In this document: positions 13,706 through 21,794 of the stretch, in pieces | How positions within the stretch are numbered: the stretch's first letter is position 1 | Layout of the letters: each line of letters opens with the position of its first letter | From: CAYUHZ01 sp964444625 | Lineage (GTDB): Bacteria > Patescibacteriota > Patescibacteriia > Patescibacteriales > GWC2-42-12 | NCBI GenBank assembly: GCA_964444625.1 | Contig: CAYUHZ010000008.1 | Span: 1-27,695, forward strand | Direction of reading: 5' to 3' | Length of the DNA stretch: 27,695 bases | Made by a program: the position numbers and the translations under genes | The notes under the pieces: model-generated | Seen by the model: the letters and a program-made list of their open reading frames with translations, nothing else | The model's database searches: none | Told to the model about the DNA's origin: nothing

Positions 13706-14905
13706 ATGCCAATGTTTAAATACAAAGTACTGGACGGAGCGACCATGAAAGAAGGTTTGGTGGAAGCGATGAGTGAAGATTTGGCAGCTGAAACTTTGCG
13801 CGAAAAAGGATATGATATAATCTCCCTATCTTCAACTTTGGTTTCCGGGTCAAGCGGGGTGCATATTTTTAATAGGATTACGGCGAAAGATATAGTAATT
13901 TTTGCCAGACAATTTGCTGTGATGATTTCGGCCAATGTATCAATGGTGCAGTCATTAAAGATTCTAACCGAGCAAACCGTTAATATTAAATTAAAGATTA
14001 TTATATCAGAAATGGCTGACGAGATTGACGGCGGTGAAAAATTATCTGAATGTTTGGCTAAACGCCCCAAGGTTTTTTCAGATTTTTTCGTAAATATCGT
14101 TAAATCAGGAGAGGCATCGGGAAAATTAGACGAAGTGCTTAATTATTTAGCCGATGAAACGGAAAAGGATTATGACATGGCGAGCAAGATCAAAGGAGCA
14201 ATGATGTACCCAGCGTTCGTAATGTTAGGTTTGCTGATTGTGGGCATAGTAATGATGGTTTATGTTGTGCCAAAATTGATGGAGATCTTAATCGAATCAG
14301 GAATTGAATTGCCGTTGACAACCAAAATACTAATTGCTGTATCAGGCTTTTTTGTAAAGTATTGGTTGGTAGTAATAATTGCGCCGATATTGTTGCTTAT
14401 TTTAACCAAGCTTTACATAGCTCGTCCTGACGGCAGAAGAATGATTGATTTATTGATGTTAAGATTGCCAATTTTTGGGAAATTGTTACGTATAATTTAT
14501 TTGATTAGGTTTTGTCGTTCCATGAACACCTTGATTATAAGCGGCATTCCCATATCAAAAAGTTTAAAAATAGCAGGCGACGTGGTCAGCAATCAGGTTT
14601 ATAAGGACTTAATCGAGAAAACGGTTAGACAGGTTGAGGAAGGCAATTCTATTTCCAGCATTTTCTCTACAAGCAAAGAAATACCAAAAATGGTTTCTCA
14701 GATGCTCAATATTGGAGAAAAAACTGGCCGTTTGGATATCATTTTAGGCCGTTTAGCTAGTTTTTACACCCGTGAAGCCAACAATATTATCGCCAACTTA
14801 ATGACCTTGATGGAACCGATTATCATGGTGATTATTGGCATAGCTGTTGGAATTATGGTCGCGGCTATTATTCTGCCGATGTATAGCATGAGCAGTCAAG
14901 TTTAA
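13706..14905 (+). CDS. pilC: Type IV pilus inner-membrane platform protein PilC (GspF family)
   Basis: 399 aa, full length. Two T2SSF domains, at about 65-190 (beginning FARQFAVMISANVSMVQSL) and about 270-395 (beginning FCRSMNTLIISGIPISKSL), each carry the family's duplicated four-helix cytoplasmic fold. Membrane helices lie at about 170-190, 213-235 and 370-392. The ends MPMFKYKVLDG and GIMVAAIILPMYSM are typical. It is the rotor/platform on which PilB acts. It starts 10 bases after the pilT stop and is the last gene of the machine block. Confidence 0.95.
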   Translation: MPMFKYKVLDGATMKEGLVEAMSEDLAAETLREKGYDIISLSSTLVSGSSGVHIFNRITAKDIVIFARQFAVMISANVSMVQSLKILTEQTVNIKLKIIISEMADEIDGGEKLSECLAKRPKVFSDFFVNIVKSGEASGKLDEVLNYLADETEKDYDMASKIKGAMMYPAFVMLGLLIVGIVMMVYVVPKLMEILIESGIELPLTTKILIAVSGFFVKYWLVVIIAPILLLILTKLYIARPDGRRMIDLLMLRLPIFGKLLRIIYLIRFCRSMNTLIISGIPISKSLKIAGDVVSNQVYKDLIEKTVRQVEEGNSISSIFSTSKEIPKMVSQMLNIGEKTGRLDIILGRLASFYTREANNIIANLMTLMEPIIMVIIGIAVGIMVAAIILPMYSMSSQV

Positions 14906-14919
14906 CATTTTTATTTTTT

Positions 14920-14930
14920 TGTGCTAAGAT
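14920..14930 (+). promoter_or_regulatory. Extended -10 promoter upstream of the frameshifted small gene
   Basis: TGTGCTAAGAT preceded by a T-run resembles the TGTGCTATAAT element before the O-antigen ligase gene (15737-15747). It would start transcription near 14937, 14 bases before ATG 14951, and may also serve the pilin gene. Confidence 0.4.
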
Positions 14931-14950
14931 ATTAACAGTAGCGAATTATC

Positions 14951-15095
14951 ATGGTTGATTTTGATAATAAAAAACGTAAGGAATTTTTAGATTTTATCAA
15001 AAAAATCTGATTACGAGAGCTACAATATTGCCTATACGTTTGAAGCCAAAACGGTAATCTTGCGCCAGGTATACATGCCACACCGTTGGGCTTAA
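14951..15095 (+). pseudogene. Small gene broken by a poly-A frameshift (47 aa if joined)
   Basis: ATG 14951 opens MVDFDNKKRKEFLDFIKK and then stops at 15008-15010, just after a run of seven A (14999-15005). Removing one A joins it to a second frame, beginning SDYESYNIAYTFEAKTVIL and ending MPHRWA, with stop at 15093-15095. The joined 47-aa product looks like a natural soluble protein: a charged helix, then strands. Codon use is unremarkable on both sides of the break. I do not recognise the family. It lies between pilC and the pilin, behind a plausible promoter. It may be a pseudogene, a sequencing or assembly indel, or a gene read by slippage on the A-run. Confidence 0.45.
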
Positions 15096-15131
15096 CCAAC
15101 TAATAATTAATTTAATAATTAAAACTTTCAT

Positions 15132-15152
15132 GATTAACCTTAGCGGTTAGTC
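15132..15152 (+). promoter_or_regulatory. Stem-loop in the pilin leader
   Basis: GATTAACC (15132-15139) pairs with GGTTAGTC (15145-15152) over loop TTAGC, with one G-T pair, about 24 bases before the pilin ATG. The ribosome binding site AGAGAGGTGAG at 15162-15172 stays outside the stem. Stabilisation of the pilin mRNA or control of initiation is possible. Confidence 0.4.
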
Positions 15153-15175
15153 TATTCTAGAAAGAGAGGTGAGTT

Positions 15176-15607
15176 ATGAAAAAACAAAAAGGTTTCACTT
15201 TAGTAGAGTTGTTGGTAGTTATCGCCATTATCGGTTTGCTATCAACATTAGCCGTGGTTTCATTAAATAACGCAAGGTTAAAATCAAGAGACGCTAAGCG
15301 CGTATCAGACATCAAGCAGATTCAGACAGCGATGGAGCTTTTTTTTAATGATTGCGGCAGGTATCCTTCGGCATTGGCCACTACCGCAAATGACGGCTGT
15401 CCGTCAGGCACGACTTTCGGGACTTTTATGGCCCTAATCCCGGCCCCCCCAAGCCCGAATGACGGAACTTCTTGCGGTCAGCTCGCAAGCTACACCTTTG
15501 CCAATAGCACTGGTGGCACGACCTATACCTTGAATTTTTGTTTAGGCGGTGCAACCGGTAGTTTACCTGCTGGATTAAGAACAGCCACCCCATCTGGCAT
15601 TCAATAA
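15176..15607 (+). CDS. pilA: Major type IV prepilin (PilA/PilE-like)
   Basis: 143 aa. The leader MKKQKG is cut before F7, giving FTLVELLVVIAIIGLLSTLA with Glu at +5, the class III signal processed by PilD and N-methylated. The hydrophobic helix runs to about residue 26. The helical spine SRDAKRVSDIKQIQTAMELFF and NDCGRYP follow, then a globular C-terminal domain. Four Cys in the globular part (NDC, DGC, TSC, NFC) could make two disulfides, which fits the two DsbA-like proteins of the window. A strong ribosome binding site and a terminator of its own suggest high expression. It lies after pilC and is most likely the main pilus subunit. Confidence 0.93.
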   Translation: MKKQKGFTLVELLVVIAIIGLLSTLAVVSLNNARLKSRDAKRVSDIKQIQTAMELFFNDCGRYPSALATTANDGCPSGTTFGTFMALIPAPPSPNDGTSCGQLASYTFANSTGGTTYTLNFCLGGATGSLPAGLRTATPSGIQ

Positions 15608-15643
15608 TTTCCTAATCTTTATAAAGGATCCTAGTTAAAGATT

Positions 15644-15708
15644 AAAAAAATCTCCCTGGTTATTTCTTGAAGTTAATTTTTCAAGGCCTAATTGCGGGAG
15701 ATTTTTTT
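15644..15708 (+). terminator. Terminator after the pilin gene
   Basis: AAAAAATCTCCC (15644-15655) pairs with GGGAGATTTTTTT (15696-15708). Inside, CTTGAA and TTCAAG form a second stem. The T-tract follows directly. An apparent upstream start of the next ORF at 15667 lies inside this structure, which argues against it. Confidence 0.75.
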
Positions 15709-15736
15709 GTTTTTACTTATCTGCTTTATTTTTTTC

Positions 15737-15747
15737 TGTGCTATAAT
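15737..15747 (+). promoter_or_regulatory. Extended -10 promoter, probably leaderless transcript
   Basis: TGTGCTATAAT ends 6 bases before ATG 15754, so the expected transcription start falls on or next to the start codon. A T-rich block (15728-15735) lies just upstream. Confidence 0.55.
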
Positions 15748-15753
15748 TATGGC

Positions 15754-18066
15754 ATGGGAGAAAAAATAGAAAAAATAAATAAAATCATAGATTTATCGTC
15801 TATCGTCTTGCTTTATTCGCTTATTTTTTTAGTGCCTTTGTATTTTAGGTTTTATGTCTTTGATTTTTCCGGTATGCCTTATAATTTCGCGCTAGAGAAG
15901 ACTATGATTTTTCGTTTGTTGGTGGATATTTTGCTTGTTTTATTAATCCTCAAGATTTTTATCACCAGCAGGTTGGCCTCTTTTGACCGAAAATTGTTCT
16001 TGGCTATCATGCCTTTTTTTCTTGCCTTGATTTTCGTTACCATCTTCTCGGTTGATCCAGAGAAAAGTTTTTTCGGTTCTTACCTGCGGCAACAAGGGCT
16101 GTTAACCCATCTGCATTTTTTGGCTTTTATCATTTTGTTAGCCTTGAATTTAAGCAATCGCAAGCAATGGAATCATCTGGTTTTTGCTGGTGTTCTTTCC
16201 GGTACTTTGGTCGCTATCATTGGTATGGTTGAATGGTTTGGTTATGATGTGTTTTTTTGGTCAAGGGAGATAAATCCAGGCGGAAGGGTGGGATCTACCA
16301 TGGGACAGCCGGTATTTTTAGGTAATTTTTTACTGCTTTCCATTACTCTGGGATTCTACGGTTTAACCATATTTAATAAAAGACTACCCAAGTATTTGGT
16401 GGTTTTTAGTTTGGCTTGCCAATTGCTTTGCCTGATCTTTACCTATACTCGCGGAGCATGGATTGGCTTGATCGGAGGTTTTTTGCTGTGGTTTGCGATA
16501 AAGTTTTATCAGCGCAGAGGTTTTAAAAAATTAATTATTTTAGCGATTAGTTTGTTGGTGGTGTTTTTGTTATTTATTTCATTTTTTCAAGACGATATCA
16601 AGAATAATTTATGGCAAAACAGGAGAATCCCGCTTAACATCGTAAATCGCCTGGAGAGTTTCTTTGATTTATCTATCGGTTCGGTTGGCTTGCGTTTAAT
16701 GATTTGGCAAAGCGCGATTGCGCCAATCGCCGAAAAACCGCTTTTCGGCTACGGTCCGGAGAATCAGAGAGATGTTTTTATCAAACAATATCAGTCTGAG
16801 TGGTCGCTTTTTGAGAATTTAGGAGTTTATCCTGATCGCGCTCATAACGAATATCTTGACCTATTGCTGATCGGCGGAGTAGCGACGTTTGGCGCTTTTT
16901 TTTGGTTATTATACTTTTTATTTTCGTTTTGCTTTAGAAATTTTGTCTTCTCCTCAAGCAATCATGATCGCGGTCCGATTATTTTGTTGTCCGGCTTGTC
17001 GGCCTACTTAATCAGTCTGGGCTTCAGCTTTTCTTTAACCGAAACCTGGCTATATTTCTGGCTGATTGTTGTCTTGGTATTTGTTATTGACCGAAAGGAA
17101 AAAATTGTTAATCTGAATTCTTTTCGTCCAGCCTATAAAGCCCTGCTTTACTTTATTTTGTTTTTTATCTTCTGCTATGCTAGTTATTTTGTATATTTTA
17201 ATATTCAAGGATTACGGGCAGATCGAGCATTTCGACAGACAAAAATTTCCCCCGATTCCGGTAAATTCGTTGAATATTTAAAAAATTACAGCCAGGCCTT
17301 GGCAATAAACCCCTATGAGCAAGAATATAGAAATAGCTATGTGTTAGATTTAATAAGAGCCATACCGTTGATAAACGATTCCGAGGAACGTCGTCAGATC
17401 GTTGAAGCTCTTATTTACTTGCTAGAGCTAGAAGAAAAAGGAGCGCCGGATTATTTCAGCCTGATGAGACAGGCCGGCATTCTTGCGGCATTGGGAAAAT
17501 ATAGCGATAAAAATTATTACCTCCAAGCGGAAAAAAAATATTTCGAGATTATTAATAATTATCCTGTTGCGCCAAACACTTATTATGATTGGGGCAATAT
17601 GTATTTTCTTGCCAAGGACTATCAAAAAGCTATTATTGTTTATCAGCGCGCGATAAAAGCGACTCCGGATTTGAACGATCGGCGGATGAACGACACGCAT
17701 CGCTCCATTGTTTTGGGATATTTATCTCAAATACATAACCAAATCGCCGAAGCTAGTTTTTCGCTGAAAAATTATCAGGAAGCAATTAAGTATTATCTGA
17801 ATGTATTAAAAATCGATCCGTACAATTTAACTGTTTATGAAAAAATGGCCCAATGCCATCTTGCATTGAACAACCCGGTGAACGCCGAGAATGCTTATTT
17901 ACGCGCCCAAAGGCTAGACCGCGATAATTATTGGTGGCCATTGCAACTCGCCTTACTTTACCAAAGAACCGGACAAACAGAGTTGAGTCGGCAAAATAAG
18001 CAATCAGCCCTTAAATTGAACCCGCCGGTTGAAGCGGTTAAATTATTGGACAACATTAATAAATAA
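15754..18066 (+). CDS. O-antigen ligase/polymerase (Wzy_C) family membrane protein with C-terminal TPRs
   Basis: 770 aa from ATG 15754 (MGEKIEKINKII). An upstream in-frame ATG at 15667 lies within a terminator and ahead of the TATAAT, so it is rejected. About twelve membrane helices run to about residue 495. Wzy_C hallmarks are FTYTRGAWIGLIGG (near 230-243), the long outside loop with FGYGPENQ near 330, and RAHNEYLDLLLIGG near 363-376. From about 560 onward there are several TPR repeats (for example YDWGNMYFLAKDYQKAIIVY and ASFSLKNYQEAIKYYLNVLK). Such proteins transfer or polymerise lipid-linked glycans. Next to the pilin it may glycosylate pilin, as PglL/PilO-type ligases do, or build surface polysaccharide. 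The sequence does not decide. It is followed 15 bases later by pilD. Confidence 0.85.
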   Translation: MGEKIEKINKIIDLSSIVLLYSLIFLVPLYFRFYVFDFSGMPYNFALEKTMIFRLLVDILLVLLILKIFITSRLASFDRKLFLAIMPFFLALIFVTIFSVDPEKSFFGSYLRQQGLLTHLHFLAFIILLALNLSNRKQWNHLVFAGVLSGTLVAIIGMVEWFGYDVFFWSREINPGGRVGSTMGQPVFLGNFLLLSITLGFYGLTIFNKRLPKYLVVFSLACQLLCLIFTYTRGAWIGLIGGFLLWFAIKFYQRRGFKKLIILAISLLVVFLLFISFFQDDIKNNLWQNRRIPLNIVNRLESFFDLSIGSVGLRLMIWQSAIAPIAEKPLFGYGPENQRDVFIKQYQSEWSLFENLGVYPDRAHNEYLDLLLIGGVATFGAFFWLLYFLFSFCFRNFVFSSSNHDRGPIILLSGLSAYLISLGFSFSLTETWLYFWLIVVLVFVIDRKEKIVNLNSFRPAYKALLYFILFFIFCYASYFVYFNIQGLRADRAFRQTKISPDSGKFVEYLKNYSQALAINPYEQEYRNSYVLDLIRAIPLINDSEERRQIVEALIYLLELEEKGAPDYFSLMRQAGILAALGKYSDKNYYLQAEKKYFEIINNYPVAPNTYYDWGNMYFLAKDYQKAIIVYQRAIKATPDLNDRRMNDTHRSIVLGYLSQIHNQIAEASFSLKNYQEAIKYYLNVLKIDPYNLTVYEKMAQCHLALNNPVNAENAYLRAQRLDRDNYWWPLQLALLYQRTGQTELSRQNKQSALKLNPPVEAVKLLDNINK

Positions 18067-18081
18067 AATAATCATGAAAAT

Positions 18082-18909
18082 ATGATAGATTTACTTTATT
18101 TTTTCGTGTTTGTTTTCGGCTTGACCATCGGTTCTTTTCTTAATTGTTTGATCTGGCGTCTCCATTCCGGACAAAGTATGTGGAATAGGTCGGCTTGCCC
18201 TAAGTGCCATGAAAAAATCATTTGGTATGACAATGTTCCAGTTTTGAGCTATCTACTGCGATTGGGAAAATGCAGACATTGCGGGAAGCGAATTTCTTTG
18301 CAGTACCCGATCGTGGAATTCTTGACCGGAGTTCTTTTTGTTATGGCGTTTTACTTGAATTATGAATTACAAATTATAAATTATGGATCCGGCATTCATG
18401 ACTCGCTATTCATAATTCAATTATTTCAAGATCCGATATTACTAATTCAACTGCTCCGTGATTTGTTTATAATTTCTGTCATGATTATCGTTTTTATCTA
18501 TGATCTGCGCTGGTATTTGATTCTTGATATCGTGATTTTACCGTCTTGCCTGTTAGTTTTTTTCTTCAATTTATTATTGGGCCATAGTTGGCAAGATATG
18601 ATGATTTCTGGTATAATAGGAGCAGGTTTTTTCTTATTCCAATTTGTAATTTCTCGCGGCAAATGGATCGGCGGGGGAGATGTCAGGCTCGGTTTATTCA
18701 TGGGTTTAGCCCTTGGTTTAAATAATTTGATATTAGCTATTTTTCTAGGCTATATAATCGGTTCAATTGTAAGCATTTTCCTGTTGATAACTGGCAAAAA
18801 ACAATGGAGTTCAAAGGTTCCGCTTGGCGTTTTTTTAACAGTCGGCTGTTTGCTTAGCTTGTTTTGGGGCAAGAATATTTTGGCTTGGTATTGGGGTTTG
18901 TTGTATTAA
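18082..18909 (+). CDS. pilD: Prepilin peptidase and N-methyltransferase PilD
   Basis: 275 aa with about seven or eight membrane helices. The N-terminal GSFLNCLIWRL motif is followed by the zinc-type Cys pairs C39/C42 (CPKC) and C64/C67 (CRHC) of the methyltransferase half. The peptidase aspartates are D141 (FIYDLRW) and the one in GGGDVRLG near 200. It removes prepilin leaders and methylates the new N terminus. Residues of about 92-116 (YELQIINYG...SLFIIQLFQ) look like an insertion encoded by AT-rich repeat-like DNA between two helices. The protein is otherwise complete. It heads the minor pilin operon. Confidence 0.93.
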   Translation: MIDLLYFFVFVFGLTIGSFLNCLIWRLHSGQSMWNRSACPKCHEKIIWYDNVPVLSYLLRLGKCRHCGKRISLQYPIVEFLTGVLFVMAFYLNYELQIINYGSGIHDSLFIIQLFQDPILLIQLLRDLFIISVMIIVFIYDLRWYLILDIVILPSCLLVFFFNLLLGHSWQDMMISGIIGAGFFLFQFVISRGKWIGGGDVRLGLFMGLALGLNNLILAIFLGYIIGSIVSIFLLITGKKQWSSKVPLGVFLTVGCLLSLFWGKNILAWYWGLLY

Positions 18910-18947
18910 GTCCTATAAGTTAAGTATTTTATTTTTATCATACACTT

Positions 18948-20111
18948 ATGATCAAACATTATTTCAAATTAAAAACATGGTTAATTCTTTTTTTAATTAT
19001 CATTTTTTCAGTCAGTATCAGCCTGTTGATTATTGTTTATCAATTTAATTGTCAGGTCAATATTACTCAAGCCGGTACCGACCAAAATATCGTCGGTTTT
19101 GCTTGGAGTTCAAGCTTTGGCTGGATCAGTTTCAATTCAACCGACACTGGCAGCGCTGTCAATTACGGAGTGAATATTAATCTCGCTTCTGGAAATTTTT
19201 CCGGCTATGCCTGGAGTCCAAATATCGGCTGGATAGATTTTGCCCCGAACGGCCCCTATCCGCCAATCGGACCAGCATATTCCGCGCGTTACGACTCCGG
19301 CAACTTGACTGGTTGGGCAAAGGTGTTGAGTTTGGGAAATAATGGTTGGTTAAGATTTGAAAACGCCTCTATGGCGGCAGATGGAAAATTTCTAGGCTGG
19401 ATGTGGAATGCCAATGAAGATGGTTCTGGCATTGGCTGGGTTAGTTTAAATAGCGCAAGCGCCGGTTCAGGAATATCTCATGCGGTTGGCATTATGCCAC
19501 CGAACAAGCCAACTAATGTGATAGTGGCCAGAAACCTTAGTTTTCCGGACAGTATCTTGGATGTCAGTTGGAATAACGTGGGAGCTATCCATTATTATAT
19601 TTATTATAAAAAAAATATTGACCCAACTTATCAGAAATACGATCCCTCAAATAACGGCGGTGAAATTTTCACCACGTCTGGTTTAGTGGCCGGTCTTATA
19701 AGCGGTACTGCCTATAATTTTATCATCAAAGCATGCAACGCCTTTACTTGCGTTGATTCCTCCGACCCGGCGAATGGCACCACCAATTCAGTCTCCCAGC
19801 CAAGCAACGATGATATCAACGGTATTGGCCAATGTCCGGATATTATCAATCTAACATGGGCGGCGACAGCTGGAGCTGATTATTATATTATCAGCCGTTG
19901 CAACAAAGAAGGCTCTAGTTGCAACGACGGTGTGGGAACTGCCAACACTAATTCTTATTCCGATCAAGTGCCGGACGGTGCGGTTAAGCATACTTATAAG
20001 ATAACCGGTTGCAATAATGATCCGGCTGAATGTGGCGCAACCTCTACTCCTTCCAAGGCTTTCTTGGCATGTCCCAGCCTGCCCACTTGGAAAGAAATCA
20101 AGGGTTTATAA
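18948..20111 (+). CDS. Secreted GWI-repeat and fibronectin-III-like surface protein
   Basis: 387 aa. An N-terminal helix (about 11-30) acts as signal or anchor. Four repeats of the form G-x-A-W-S-x(3-4)-G-W-I-x-F follow at about 47-64 (GFAWSSSFGWISFNS), 84-100 (GYAWSPNIGWIDFAP), 120-137 (diverged, GWAKVL...GWLRFEN) and 147-167 (GWMWN...IGWVSLNS). Two FnIII-like domains come next: about 178-277 (PPNKPTNVIVA to the end of an FIIKACN strand) and about 285-375 (with YIISRCN and YKITGCN). Several paired Cys suggest disulfides. There is no enzyme motif. It is embedded between pilD and the minor pilins with short gaps, so it may be a pilus tip or surface adhesin, in the way PilY1 sits in minor-pilin operons. 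That role is inference. Confidence 0.75.
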   Translation: MIKHYFKLKTWLILFLIIIFSVSISLLIIVYQFNCQVNITQAGTDQNIVGFAWSSSFGWISFNSTDTGSAVNYGVNINLASGNFSGYAWSPNIGWIDFAPNGPYPPIGPAYSARYDSGNLTGWAKVLSLGNNGWLRFENASMAADGKFLGWMWNANEDGSGIGWVSLNSASAGSGISHAVGIMPPNKPTNVIVARNLSFPDSILDVSWNNVGAIHYYIYYKKNIDPTYQKYDPSNNGGEIFTTSGLVAGLISGTAYNFIIKACNAFTCVDSSDPANGTTNSVSQPSNDDINGIGQCPDIINLTWAATAGADYYIISRCNKEGSSCNDGVGTANTNSYSDQVPDGAVKHTYKITGCNNDPAECGATSTPSKAFLACPSLPTWKEIKGL

Positions 20112-20126
20112 ATTTATTATATTTTC

Positions 20127-20699
20127 ATGAATTTGTTTAACGGCAAATTAAGCCAGCATGGTTTTAGTGTTTCCGAAATGCTGGTATCCATCACTATCAT
20201 CGGCATGATATCAGCTTTGTTTTTTGTTAATTACCGCACCGCTGGAGTTCGTTCTGATTTAATTAATACCGCCAATAAGGCAGCGGCAGATATTCGGTCT
20301 TGCCAGGGGTACGCTCTGGGTTCAAGGGCCTATGGTCAAACCTCGCCCCCTGGCGGATGGGGAGTGTATTTTAATTCCACCGCCGGCAATAACGGGCGAT
20401 ATATTGTCTTTGCCGATATCGGAGATGCGCCCGACAAATTATACAGCGGATCAAGCGAGTCGGACGCATCCAAAGGCGGCAGGACGATACAGTTGCCCAG
20501 TAGATTGGAAATATCATCTATCAAAGTAGCGGGATCGGTTGTAAACAGCGCCAGTATAGTTTTTTCCCCGCCCGACCCGCAAACTTTTGTCAATGGCAGC
20601 CAAAATGACAATGCCCTGATTGTATTGCGCGAAAAAAATAATTTCACCACCTCAACCATTGAAGTCAATCCCTTTGGCTTGGTTGATGTAATTAAATGA
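20127..20699 (+). CDS. Minor prepilin, GspH/FimT-like
   Basis: 190 aa. The leader ends at G12, followed by FSVSEMLVSITIIGMISALF with Glu at +5, a class III prepilin signal. The region AANKAAADIRSCQGYALGSR resembles the GspH/FimT helix. The C-terminal part is beta-rich and ends with VNPFGLVDVIK. It is probably a minor subunit that primes pilus assembly or sits at the tip. Its stop overlaps the next start as ATGA. There is no Shine-Dalgarno at ATG 20127. Only 15 bases separate it from the GWI-repeat gene. Confidence 0.85.
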   Translation: MNLFNGKLSQHGFSVSEMLVSITIIGMISALFFVNYRTAGVRSDLINTANKAAADIRSCQGYALGSRAYGQTSPPGGWGVYFNSTAGNNGRYIVFADIGDAPDKLYSGSSESDASKGGRTIQLPSRLEISSIKVAGSVVNSASIVFSPPDPQTFVNGSQNDNALIVLREKNNFTTSTIEVNPFGLVDVIK

Positions 20700-21208
20700 A
20701 GATAAAATCAAAAAAGCAAAATCATAAACAGGGATTTTCCATTGTGGAAGTAATTGTAGCCGCTTCTATAGTAGCAATGGGCTTTATCGGAGTGATATCT
20801 TTGTCAACGCAAAACACCCAGATTCATCTGACAAATCGTAACGTCTTGGTTGCTTCCCAGCTAGCGCAAGAAGGCATGGAATTGATCAGAAATATAAGAG
20901 ACAGCAACTGGCTGGAAGGAAAAAGCTTTACTGAAGGAATCGTGCCGGATGTGAATCCTTATTTTTCCCTTGATTATACCAGAGGTCGTTTTAGCATTGC
21001 CAGTCCGAATGATCCATTGTCAAGATTGTATTTGGACGGTAATGGCTATTACGCGCACTTGCTAAGCGGTACGCCAACCCAGTTCTATCGTTATTTTACC
21101 GTGGCCAATAACGGAAATAACCTTGAAGCCAGCTGTATTGTCAGTTGGCGCGAAAGAGAGAAACAAAAAAATTACCAAGCGAAAACCATGCTTTATGATT
21201 GGAAATAA
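20696..21208 (+). CDS. Minor prepilin, PilV-like
   Basis: 170 aa. The leader MKIKSKKQNHKQG is cut before F14 (FSIVEVIVAASIVAMGFIGV, Glu at +5). The following SQLAQEGMELIRNIRDSNWL is the typical PilV/GspI-type segment. The C terminus (FTVANNGNNLEASCIVSWRE) is beta-rich. It is coupled to the preceding gene by an ATGA overlap and overlaps the next gene by 14 bases. It probably forms part of the minor pilin complex with its neighbours. Confidence 0.87.
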   Translation: MKIKSKKQNHKQGFSIVEVIVAASIVAMGFIGVISLSTQNTQIHLTNRNVLVASQLAQEGMELIRNIRDSNWLEGKSFTEGIVPDVNPYFSLDYTRGRFSIASPNDPLSRLYLDGNGYYAHLLSGTPTQFYRYFTVANNGNNLEASCIVSWREREKQKNYQAKTMLYDWK

Positions 21209-21794
21209 TAATTATCAAAAATATCAAAGGAGCCAAAATAGAAATTTATCAGCCGGTTATACTATTATTGAGCTGGTGGTGGCGATCGGTATTTTTTCTA
21301 CGGTTGTGCTGGGCGCTACCAGCATCTTCCAATTGGTCGTTGCCGGCCAGAGCTACGCTATTGCTTCATTCAATACACAGGAAACCATGCGCTATGATTT
21401 TGAAATTATGGCCAAAGAGTTGAGAACGGCAAAAGTTGATGAAGGCGGAACCTGTAAAACATTCTGCGGCGTTAGTTCTGCAAATCGTATTTATTATAGC
21501 AACACAGATGATAACGCTTCTTTTCTTTGTTTTAAAAACGAGAAAGACCAGTGCGTTAGATATTATTTGATTGACAATCGACTGATGATCAACCGCCAAG
21601 GCTCTGCTTATCCGATTACGCCTGATGAAATAAGGATCAGCGCTTTGAGCTTCAAGATTCAAGAGAAGAATATGTCAAACACCCCTATCCAACCGAAAGT
21701 AACCATGAAATTGGTTGTGGAGAACATCGGTAAAAATTTAAATAAACAAACCATGGTATTGCAGCAATCAATTTCTTCCAGAAATTATGAATAA
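21195..21794 (+). CDS. Minor prepilin, PilW/GspJ-like
   Basis: 199 aa from ATG 21195 (MIGNNNYQKY). A longer in-frame start at 21123 would run 86 bases into the previous gene and place the leader too far from the cleavage site, so it is rejected. The cleavage site is G21 before YTIIELVVAIGIFSTVVLGA (Glu at +5). QETMRYDFEIMAKELRTAK resembles the GspJ/PilW helix. Two Cys pairs (CKTFC, and the two Cys near FLCFKNEKDQC) may form disulfides. It overlaps both neighbours, so translation is coupled. Confidence 0.85.
   Translation: MIGNNNYQKYQRSQNRNLSAGYTIIELVVAIGIFSTVVLGATSIFQLVVAGQSYAIASFNTQETMRYDFEIMAKELRTAKVDEGGTCKTFCGVSSANRIYYSNTDDNASFLCFKNEKDQCVRYYLIDNRLMINRQGSAYPITPDEIRISALSFKIQEKNMSNTPIQPKVTMKLVVENIGKNLNKQTMVLQQSISSRNYE

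Noticed and set aside
13540..14070. Minus-strand ORF of 176 aa over pilT and pilC
   Set aside because: A shadow of two well-supported plus-strand genes, with no protein-like motif.
15000..15175. Riboswitch (cyclic-di-GMP type) in the pilin leader
   Set aside because: I could not find the conserved riboswitch core. Most of the stretch reads as the second half of a small frameshifted gene.
15667..15753. Longer N terminus for the O-antigen ligase protein
   Set aside because: The start would lie inside the pilin terminator and upstream of the TATAAT at 15742-15747. ATG 15754 fits the promoter and gives a normal N terminus.
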